Source: Klebsormidium nitens (taxonomy: Eukaryota > Streptophyta > Klebsormidiophyceae > Klebsormidiales > Klebsormidiaceae). From it: a stretch of DNA of 64,000 bases. The notes beneath the pieces were generated by a model. That model saw only the letters and a program-made list of their open reading frames with translations, ran no database searches and had not been told where the DNA came from. Below, piece by piece: positions 12,601 through 23,733 of this stretch. Location of the stretch: NCBI GenBank assembly GCA_000708835.1, contig DF237343.1, forward strand, positions 1 through 64,000, read 5' to 3'. Position numbers and translations under genes: made by a program. How positions within the stretch are numbered: position 1 is the first letter of the stretch; every line of letters starts with the position of its first letter.

Positions 12601-15600
12601 CATGAGCAACCCTTGACTCACCCTTGCTTTTCCTCCGCCAACACGACGTTTCTATCCTCTTTCAAATCTCGGTCACTGCATCGGTGCACCATTTTTCTCT
12701 TTTTAGGGATTTCGGGATGCCGGGTATTGCCCTAAGCTTATTAGATTCCGAGCCACCGTCCAAGGGGATAATGCATGCGAAGGAGAGGAGAGGACGCAAT
12801 GGAATACGTACAAGAAAGGTCCGTTATGTTGGCTCCTCATTGTCCCCTTCTGTCGTCCGTGTGCAGCGTCCAGATGCCATCCCTTGCTGATTGCATTCTG
12901 GCGATCCAGAAAGGGATAGTGGACTTCGTGACGCTGGATGGTGGGGACGTGTTCTTGGGCTCTGCATATTACCAGCTCAAGGCGTTCGTTTCCGAGGTGA
13001 GTCTGTTAACGACTGGATTAAGGTACTGACGCTTAGAAAACAAGTCACATGTCTGGAAGCTCAAGGGTTCGTCGTGTTTCCAGGATGTCGGGACTGCGAT
13101 TGGGAAGACTCTGGCTTTTCAAAAGAGGGTTGAGTCAGGCTTCTTCCATCCGTTGACGAGTTGGGGTGGCCTGAAGCAGGATTCTTGAAGTTATCCAAAG
13201 CATCCAACTGGTTTCAAAAACTGGAGCATGCCAGAACGCAATTCTTCCAGTATTTGCGTAGGGCAACAACCGACCCCCTCTTTCCACTTGCAGGTGTACT
13301 CCCAAGGCTCCGCTGGCGCCGTCAGCAGTGACGTCATCCGCGCGGTGGCCGTGGTTAAGAAGGAATTGTGCGACGCAAACCCATTTTTGAACTTCGCGGC
13401 CCTGCAGGGCAAGACGAGCTGCCACCCCTACTACCGACAGGAAGCCGGGTATGAAGACGTCACCTCTCGTAACCCGGCTTTTTGACGATCGGTGGTTTGA
13501 CCCTCACGCACTTCCAGAAAGTGTCTTGGATGACATCCTAGATTGGCGGTTCATCTTGCACTCACAATAACTTTAGAACTCTTCACCGAACCCCTCGTAC
13601 TCTTTTCTGATCACAGCCCTCGTCGCAAACCTTTCGAGAACACCCACTTGAGGCTTGACGCTGACCCTTCTTGCGGCCTCCTTTTGCTGTCTAACCACCG
13701 CCAGCCCGTTCCTAACCCACAAATATTCCTCAATTTTCAGGTGGGTCGCACCGGTTGGTTTCCTGCTCGACTCGGGCTTCCTCCCGACCATCAACACCGA
13801 CTTCAGCAAGCGCAACGACCTGGAGAGCGTGCAGACGTTCTTCGCCCGGGTGTGCGCCCCGGGGAACGAAGCCGACAGCCGCGTCTGCAGCGCGTGCGCG
13901 GGGAACTGCTCCATGCAGGAGCCGTTTGCGGGAGACGCAGGTCAGCGTTGCCCTTTTTCCGGATGGCAGATCAAGTTTAACGGCCCCATTATGTAAACAC
14001 GTTGCTTGGACAAGAGATTCAACGAGAAGGGGATGATTGAAGTTTTGAGCAGTGTAGTGGGTCGAACAGGGGTCCTTGTCGCTTATCTAACGCGCAGTCA
14101 AGGAGGCAGGGGTTGCGCCCTGATTTGCAGTCTTCATTTGTGCAGCGAAAGTCTGTTTTTCTGGAGCCAGTCTTTGGAGTACGTTTGACCATAAAATCTG
14201 TCCTTAAAAAAAGACCGAGAGAAGAAAACGGGACCCGCAAGGAAAGGTGGTAGACGTGCCCAGGAAAGCTTACAGTGCAGTCGATTCAGAGTGCGCTCCT
14301 CTTGTGTCTCCATTGCCGGCCATTTCGCCCTTCATACAGCCCTCTTCTCCAACTCTTTCCCGCAACTTAAGATCCTAAAAGCCAATGTCCTCGCACAGGT
14401 GCCCTCAACTGCCTGATGAACGGGGGCGGCGACGTGGCTTGGGTGGACGCAAACGCGGTGACCAATTATGCGAAGGGCGGGCCGCTCGCACAGAAGTGGG
14501 CCAACACCACCGTCGATGGCCTCCGGTGAGCCATCGACGGCTCCTTGCTGTGCATTCATGCAACGTGTCTTACCATGGTCAAGTGCCTGCTTCATGAATA
14601 CGATTTGCATTCGGCCGAATCTGGAGGGACATGGCCTTCTCAAATCCGTGCTGGGGCTCTGAAAAGAGGAAGCGAAAACGAGAAACTAAATATTGCTTTC
14701 GATATCAAAGGGATTGTAAGCTTGCACTTGAAGTAAATGGCCCTCGTTTGACAGGAACCAACTTTGGACCATGCGGTTTATAGATTCCTACGTCTCTCAC
14801 TTTCCTCCCAAGACCCTGAATCTTTCTACACCCGCCCTGCCGTAGCCGAGGCTCCCGTAAAAGTTGCCGAACCCAAAACTCTCAGAATGCAAAATGCTAC
14901 AAACCCTAACCCTCTCCTAACCCGTCGCTTAACCCGCAGGTTGCTGTGCCCGGACGTGGGCTGTGTTGAGGTGGGCCGAATGACGGCGGACTGCGTGCTC
15001 GCGAGCGTCCCGCCGCGCGCCGTGGTGACACGTGGCGACATGGCGATTGCCATACCGGGGCAGATCCTGCTGAATGCAACGCGGGACAAGGCCTTCCAGG
15101 CGCTCTTCTTGGGGGGGACCAACACCGGGAGTTTCGTCTTCAGGTGGGGGGCCAGGAAAAACGATTACCTTTCTCCTCCGGCCCCAAACGTCGTGGAAGA
15201 AGATGTTGGTACTCCAAAGAGTGACGTCCCTGCTTCTTTATTGGAGCGTCAGCTTCTTCCATTGAAAATAAAAGCAGAAGAATCGTGCTTGACTTTCAAT
15301 AGCTTGGTCGCTCAGCGACGCCCCTTCAGAAAGTTAGTGCATTTGGAACCCTTTGCTTAAGCACCGTTGATGTAACGTCGAGCTTATCGAACTGATTGTA
15401 GTGTTTCGAACGCCGGTGCAAGGATGGCAAGGGTCGTTCTTGACTTGATATAGATGTTCCTCAGCATAGCGCCCCTTCGGACAGGAACGTTCGCAATTAG
15501 GACCCTGTCATTTCGGATTACAAGAGTCTTGTCCAGCGCTCTTGGACTGACCTTCGTGTTTCGGACGCCGGCGCAGGGCGGACACGCGCGGTCTGGCGCC

Positions 15601-18600
15601 CATTACGACGAGCACGGACGACTTTCTGGGCGCGAGCACGCTCGAGGCGTACAGCGCGCTCTTCGAACTAGACGCGGCGCCCGTGGCCACCAGTGAGCAT
15701 GGATTCTTTTTGAGAAAACGCGAGAGGAAAAGCTTGGAAGTTCAATTGCTATAGGAAGGATTCATTTTCGACGGCTGTGGTGCTCTTCGGTCACGTTCTG
15801 GTCACCGCCGTTGCTTGAGGCCGTTCGAGTTGGACACTTGTTCGTTCTGATCAAACTTGGCAATGAGCCGCCATGCAGAGGTGAGAACTCGATAGAGCAA
15901 TAGATCTCGTCTTGCCGGATGATCGAAGTGATCTCCACGAATAGAAGTTTCTTCTTGCGCGGAATCTCCAACCGTTTCTGGAGTAGAGGAAATCTTATAA
16001 GACCTTCACAAACCAATAACCTTAACTAAAGGAAGACACAAAGTAAGACACAAACAAGAATAAACCAGAGACAGAAACGGACCTATAACCTGCAGACGTG
16101 ATTCGGTGGTGCCTCCCCGGCCGGCCCGAGTACCAGCAGTGCCTGCTCATGCTCCCCGCACTGCAGGCCACCGAGCCGTCCCTCAACTGGCAATGGCAAG
16201 CACCGCCTCTCGTTCGCCTTTTCGATTTGTTCCGCTTCTTCTGGACACTCACCCTTGTTTTTCGATCATCCATTCCTACATTCGTTCTGTTGGTGCACTT
16301 CTTGCGGCATTGATGGAAGCTTTAGCATTTGCTTTAGGCAGAGGAGTCCGGGCTTCTTTTCTGCTTGTTTGCTCTGTCTCTATGACCCTTCTCATGTCCC
16401 TTGCTCCGGTCCTTCTTCCCCAGACTCTGCCTCTCTAGTCCTTCTCGTGCAACCCGTTTGGCGGCTTTACAGAAAATGCCCCGTCTTCTCCACCTTCATC
16501 CTCCGCTGCCCTTCAGCTATGCCGCTTGACACGTGGCACGCCGTGCAGCATCCTGCGCAACACGACGCAGGCGTGCATCGACGCGGTGACGTCAGGTGAC
16601 GCCGAGGTGGTGATGCTGGACGGGAACCACATGTTCGAAGAGGTCAAGTCCGGCAGGGTGAGGTTTCTGCCCCGTCTCTAGTTCGCCCGTTCTTGCAGCT
16701 ACTCGTGCTGCTTATTTGAGCAAGGAAAACTCAAAGCTGCTCCAGATTCAAAAGTGCAACAGTATTTTTGGCTTTCTCGGCGCACCGCCTTTTGGTTGCT
16801 TCAAGAGTGCCACAAAACGAAGCCTTTTACAGAATCTAATTGCAGAATCTGACTCCCGCGAGGCCCATGTCCGTAGCTGGACACTTCGCAGCCCTTGCTG
16901 CTATCATCACGCTTGATTTTTTCCCTCACCACCGTTGCTTGGTATTTGTTGTCCTTGTTTCGTGACGTTTGTTTTTCGTACAGTCCGTTCGAACCCTGAC
17001 CTGACACTGACGAGGCCCTGTTTTCCATCGGGCAGCTGACGCCTACGGTCTCCGAGAGCTACGACGAGCTCCACTCGCTGACATACAGGGCCGTGGCCGT
17101 GGTCCGGAAGGAGTTCTGCGACCGCGAAACGATCCCGACGCTGAAAGACTTGCGCGGCAAGAACTCGTGCCACGGGAGCACGCTCTCCGCTTACGGCTGG
17201 ACCGTTCCGGTGGGCGACATGCTGCGGAGCGGAGCGATGTCGCCGATGAACGGGGACCCGCAGGTGAGTTCCCGCTGACGATGCGGGCTTTTTTAGACTT
17301 ACGTGCCAGCGATGCAGCATCGTTTACACTCAAAGAGACAGAATCGAGGTTGCAATACGGATCATTTGAGCAGCCCAATAGCCGGCCAGTGTAGGCTTGT
17401 TGTTCTTACTCGAAACGTAAAACAAATGTTAGAAAGGCTTGATCTTGATTCAATCAGTTTCCAGTGTCATTGATATAGGGAATTGTAAGGCTATTCGGCC
17501 AGGTTGTATCACGTCTTCAACTCAGGAAGCTGCTGGTTAGCATCAAACTCAAGTAAGGCAATGCTTGGGGGAGGTTCTACGCGTCACTTAGAGCAAAACT
17601 GTTCATCATTGTTCCTGAGAGGATTGCGTTGCTTTTGAACCCCTCGAGGAGGCTTCCTGAAGCATTGCCAGAAACAGAACGCGATGGTCAGGTTGTGCGT
17701 CACGCTTCCAACGTTCCTCAGAAAGATGGGTCCAACCGAGCAAGAATCAAGTGCTCGTCCTTGCCCCCGCAGTTACCGAACGACATCGAGTCGGTGGAGC
17801 AATTCTTCGGCAAGAGCTGCGCCCCGGGGGAGGTCGACTCGCAGCGCATCTGCACCGCATGCCCCGGGGACTGCGGGCTGCACACCGATCCTTATTTTGG
17901 CACCGTGGGGGCCTTCCGGTGCCTCATGGAGGGGGCGGGGGACGTCGCCTTCGTGCGGCACACCACGCCCGGGGAGTACGCGCAGGGAGGCCCGGGGGCT
18001 CAGGTGAGAGTAGAAAGTTGCTGAGAACCGCGATAAGAAGTATGATTGCTGTGAAAATTCGCCGCTGATCCTGACGTCGTAATGGGTGCCTCATGTAAGG
18101 CAGACAGAGTCGCGGCGGTCAACTTCTGTATTTGTGCCAAGAGCTTGCATCAAGCTGGACTACGAGGCTTTCATTGGTGTCATGATTTCTTAGTCATGAT
18201 CCATATAGGATCGGGTCTCACAATCAATCCGCCCTCACTGTCTTCACTTTGTGACCTCCTAAGCTCTGATGGGCTTGATATTCTAACTTATACTTCCCTT
18301 TCCGCAGCCGTGGTCCACTCTCCCGGCCTCCGAGTTCCGCCTGCTTTGCCCCTCGGGGGGCTGCGCGGCGATCGGGCAAGAGGCCACGTGTGCGTTCACA
18401 AACGTCCCCGGCGCGTCGCTGCTCGCGCGTCCGAACGTGGCCGCGAACGCGCTCGCGCTGCTCCAGGGCGCGCTCGCGCGGCTGGGCGACGGAGCGAGCC
18501 CGCATTTCAATTACCTCTTTGAGCAGAGCAAGAACACGGCCGGCCTCATCTTCGACTACAAGTGAGGCGCCGCAGCCTTTCCTCAAGGGAACGCTCGATT

Positions 18601-19784
18601 GCCTTTCCCGACGTCGCCGTTCGAGCAATGTTTTCAGTGCCGTTCGGATCTTGATGTGGTCGCAGAAAGCGCTTGGCAGACCCATAGACTCGTTCTTTGT
18701 GACTTCGATCACAGCCAGCAGGGGTTTGGAAGCGCTGGTAATCCCAAAGACGGTGTTTTAGCGCAACATGCCGTTCCTTTGCCCTCGAATCTCGTTAGGA
18801 GGGTCCGGTTTGTTGTGAGACGACAACAGCGCCGTCAGCCTTTCCGACAATTCTCACAGCACATTAGCGAGAACCGATTGTCCCGAGAAGCGGAATAACT
18901 CTGCGTCTTTAAGGCTTGGCACGCCTCCTCTTTTCCGCATTGTCACCAGTGGCTTCGTCACACACTCCGGGGAACTTTCAGAACAAGTCCTGTTGCTTCT
19001 CGCCCGCTGATGCTGACGGTCACTGTCCGTCCGTTGTGCAGTCTGCACTCCTTGAACCCGATTAACGAGACGGCCGAGGTCTTCCTCGCGTCGACGAGCC
19101 TGCAGTTCGCCTCGTTTGGAGCGCTGAGCGAGTTGGCACTGCAGCAGGGGGTCCCTAGCAAGCGGGCCCAGCACGGGCTCGGTAAGCTTACCCCGACCCA
19201 CGTGTCCTCAGCATGACCGTTTTGAAAAGACAAGTGTCCCTCGGATGAAGGATCCCCGGGCCTTCGACAGGGGTGTCCAGGGTTGTACACTGGGGCTCAT
19301 CCGAGCGAACAGGTGTAAGATTCGTCGTTTTATCCGGCAGAAAGATGTGACGTCTCGGGCCGACGGCTATCTTTGAGCAGCTGTTCGATGCAGATATTCT
19401 GAAGTGCAGTCGTTCTGCGGTGTGTGGTGATTTGAGGCTGGTCATGGTGCAAGGTCAAATGTGGGCGTTGTCGATAGCTGGTTTCACGAAGTTGACAGTG
19501 TCAATTAGGTGATTGATCTTCTCCCTAACATTTGATAAAGCTAACGAACCGAGTCAGATGTCCTCCCTTGGCCGTCTCCTATCATAGAACAAAGTCTTCA
19601 AAGGGAAATTTTTCTGTGCGTTACAGGTGCAGGTGCGATTGTGGGCATTGTGTTTGGAGTGCTGGGCGGCGTTATGCTCATCCTGGGTGCTTCCTTCTTC
19701 GTGTGGAAGAAGAAGTTCCTGCAGAAGAACCGGATGTATCGGTATGAAAGGTCCGAGAGCAAACTGAAGCTGACAGCCCTGTAG
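6653..19784 (+). CDS. Three-lobed, membrane-anchored transferrin, 22 exons
   Basis: Predicted 1133-residue type I membrane protein of the transferrin family, probably at the cell surface. Exons: 6653-6734, 7530-7635, 7961-8090, 8719-8901, 9579-9707, 10012-10160, 10506-10665, 11047-11242, 11836-11950, 12867-12996, 13294-13448, 13741-13940, 14399-14525, 14940-15143, 15577-15692, 16096-16195, 16549-16657, 17036-17263, 17773-18003, 18308-18561, 19042-19181, 19627-19784; phases agree throughout. Signal peptide residues 1-27; lobes about 28-378, 379-727 and 728-1081. Lobes open with VRLC, LKWC and IRWC, and each shows the family blocks VAVV-like strand, GK..C....GW, FF..VC/SCAPG and GDVA(F/W). A transmembrane helix (about 1084-1106) precedes a Lys/Arg-rich tail. 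The layout recalls the triplicated transferrin of the alga Dunaliella, where the family takes up iron. Here most canonical iron ligands are replaced, so iron binding is uncertain. Confidence 0.9.
9377..9566. mobile_element. MITE-like foldback in transferrin intron 4
   Basis: Two 55-bp arms (9377-9431 and 9512-9566) are inverted copies of each other. Both begin with CACGTG and share a 21-bp identical core, tagtaagctcaagttatagta. About 80 bp lie between them. The element ends 12 bp before the exon 5 acceptor. I found no clear target-site duplication, so a non-transposon hairpin is also possible. Confidence 0.5.
16196..16548 (+). other. GC-AG intron in transferrin gene
   Basis: The intron after exon 16 (lobe 3) starts with gcaagc instead of gt. 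The homologous introns of lobes 1 and 2 start with gtaagg and gtaagc, with the exon ending in TG and the same phase 2. The GC donor is therefore supported by position, phase and paralogy within one gene. Confidence 0.85.
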
Positions 19785-22029
19785 ATACGACTGACATAAT
19801 GCGGAAGCAGCTGTAGCATAAGGTTGCCACCTTTGCTTAGAGATCAAGCTCGGCTCTTGTAGTCCTCAACCAGCTTGTGAAGCTACCCTTGTTGGGATTT
19901 GCACCAGAAATATTGTCACTGAAGTGGAGTTGTTTGTAGATCGATTTAGCAGTACAAGTTGGCATGCGAGCCTTTGTCAAACATTGAGAATGCAGTTTGG
20001 GTTGGACAACCTAGGGACAACGTCAGAGCAGCTAGATAATGTCCGTTCGAGAAGCTTTGCGGTCGTCTCCGCCATTGTGGAGACGTACATTTCCTTTCCG
20101 GGCCGCCTGGTTAATTCAGTTGTCACCACAAAACTTGCATCAGTGCGGTTCTGCCAGCTACGTTGTGCACAGTCAACTAGCTGTTGGCTATATAGATGTC
20201 AGGCCCTTGAGTCAAACCAGTCCAGGCCGGGCGTTTCCTGATTGTGGACCGTACGATGTATAGCACTGAGGTTCTCATGCTGAGCGGCTGGATTCATTTG
20301 ATTGCCAGAATTACGATTGAGACAGCGTGTTGTGGGCTGGCTCCGCATGCCAGGTCTCTCCACCCACACCTATCATGCTTCATATGTTAAACTTTGTCGA
20401 ACCCGATCATGGGTACACCGCGTTCCACTAATTACCTATAGCACATGACCGGAGTTGGCACATGGGCGGCATGCGGCATTCAGTGCTAGCTTGCCACATG
20501 GTCACTGATTGCCTTCACGTGCATGTGATCGGACAATCATATAATGTTTTTAAGCCGCGCACGTGTTAGCAAGCATGCATGCCAGCCGGACGATCTAGGC
20601 CGTGTATCAAAATATAGCTTTTCAGTGTTCTAAAAGCTTTGAACCTTTCGAAGCTTCGACGCAGGTTATCATGGAATAATAGCATTCAACGTTATCGTGA
20701 CCGTTGTAAATCAAAGCTCGTAGAAGCAACCACAATTATTGCAACCCGGCCAACTTGAAAATACTATTCGAGCCACCTCAGTTCACCTATACTCATACAT
20801 TCAACCGCCCGGCCATGCATTGCAATGCTTGGCTGGGCGATTGAACGTATGAGTATAAACGGCACTGCAATGCACCGTTCCATGCATGATCCAATCCAGC
20901 ACCTTGCTGCAAAGAACTTCGCAGCGGCGCAGATCGAGGTTTTAATCGTTTCCCATGAAAGTGGAGCGCCTCAGCGCGTTGTACGAGCATGGTGTTTTGG
21001 CACAATTGTCTGCACTTGGTCCTCTGCTCTGGTTCGGTGCAACGTCAAACTGCTGCCGTGCGACAGTGGTAGACAAGTTCTTCTGTTTCAATTTCGGCAA
21101 GCTTCACTTTCTACCAGATTCTTTGATTTGGAGTGACAGGGGCAAGCATTGCTGCCCAGTTTGACCGAAGAGTACATACTTGGGGTTCTTGAGGCTTGGG
21201 GAAGTTGTTGGTGAGCAGCAGAGTACGTACCATACCACAAAGAAAATCTGTAGTTTTGTCGATAGAGTACGCAAGTATCACACTAGCGCTCTTCAAAGAA
21301 GTGGTACAGCTTGCCTCGCACGAAGAAGTCACTGTCCTGCTGCATTGGAAATGTCTATGCATCTAAGTCCAAGGAGAGGTTGAGAAAGCAATCAAAGACT
21401 CCAGATGCCTGTCACCTTGAAGAACTTGTCCAATTTGCGCAACAGATTGGCAACTTGCTTATATTATTATTGTTGACTTCGAAGGAGGGGCTTGACGACA
21501 AGAGCAAAAGTCAGTGTGCCGCTACACATAGTGCCGATGATTGCATGCCTCAAGCTTTGCAAGTTTAAAGCACTCCACTGAAGTAAGTAAGACTTGGCTT
21601 TCTAACTTCCGCCAAAAGAGCGCATGCCACTAGCTCTCTCAACTTTGTCCTACCTAGCGGCCTAGCCTGGGTCAGGTCCTACTTCCCGCTTGATTGTGCT
21701 CTGGAACGATAAATGAACTCAGAAGCTGCGGACATGGCAAGGAGGATCTTTGCTTTACACAACCATCCTTTCCTTGCATCGAAACAAGTTTCCATTGAAG
21801 CAGGTTGCCCCCCAAGCACATTCTACAGACAAATCCTGCCCAGGCCTATGCGCAAGGTGCTACCTTGCTGGCTATAGCATCCTTCAATATAAGATCATAA
21901 TGTCCCATCACGAAACCACACAGTTGGATAAGCTTCTGAAAGGAGGTGGTGTTAGAAAACACCAGTTTGGTTGGCTGGGATGGTTGTTGATGAGAAACAC
22001 CTCCCTTCCCGGTGCAGCGACGACACCGC
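19785..22029. other. Gene-free convergent region, transferrin / H4
   Basis: No recognisable gene lies here. The region carries the 3' ends of the transferrin and H4 transcripts and a 70-bp palindrome at 20788-20857. Short open frames around 20.8-21.6 kb show no domain and no convincing splice partners. Confidence 0.5.
20788..20857. repeat. 70-bp near-perfect palindrome
   Basis: The arms 20788-20822 and 20823-20857 are reverse complements with about four mismatches and no spacer; the centre is gcattgcaatgc. RNA from either strand would fold into one long hairpin. It could be a foldback element or a small-RNA precursor; sequence alone does not decide. Confidence 0.7.
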
Positions 22030-22805
<776 letters not shown>

Positions 22806-23733
22806 GTGCCAAATCAAGAAAGTTCTGTCTCACTTACACACACCGTCCGATAAGATCAAATTCTTATCCGACGGTACAAGAGTCTCATCAAGGGTACCGC
22901 ACGGGGTGGATACTCAGCGCGAGCAGCCCGCGATTCGCGGCCGGCTGTACACCGGCGCCCGCCGGCCGCGGCCCGGGCTGGCAAGGAAGGTTCGTGCGCG
23001 ATTGTGACGCGCATACCAAACAGAGCCGGCAGTTTCGCTGTGCATCATTGCATGTGGGCAGCCTGTCGTAATCCGGTCGGCGCACGGACGGTTCTACCGT
23101 CCGATGAAATGTCTTGCGTTCAGCGACCGTCGATAAAGCAACCATGTGACATTCCGCGCTTCTGCAATTGAATTGCCGCAGACTGCAACTTCAGGTGCAG
23201 TACCGTATGTGACAGCCATGAGCTAATCATGGAGTGGCTCCCAGCTTCTCGCTGACTCTCAGCGTGTATACGGTAGAAAAGACGCGAGCTCTTGCCAGCT
23301 CAATGAGGATGCATATGCAAGGGTGTAATGCCGTGAGATCTAGCACGCTGAGCTGATCAGGAAGTCACCTGAGCGAATCCAACTGTAATGCTGTCAATCA
23401 GCAAGTCATATAGCGCATCTGCAAGGCACCTTACTTATGGTAGGTTCTTGCAGTTAGTCTGGGGTTGACTCTCAACTCGTACACCCTCGGATCTTTGATG
23501 CTTTAACACCTAGATTGGTGTGTGTGATTAACGTATCTGAAGTCATACCAACTATAGACATGTTTGAAGAATCACTAAACCCATTTTTCGGAGCAGCTGT
23601 AACCATCTTGAAGCAGATCCTCAACCAATCCTTGGCAAGTGGCATAGAAGTGCAGAGAGTCTTTCCGCGAATCTTCAGCTCTTTGGCACTGCCGCTTGCA
23701 CCGCCGTTTGTCCACCCACCAGCAGAACTAGAA
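22806..23733. other. Upstream flank of the ZIP gene
   Basis: Rest of the divergent H4/ZIP region. No separate gene is seen. The ZIP reading frame stays open back to about 23515, with an alternative in-frame ATG at 23560, so part of this stretch could be coding. Confidence 0.4.

Noticed and set aside
20825-21568. Several open frames of 67-103 codons
   Set aside because: No domain, inconsistent strand and no matched splice sites.
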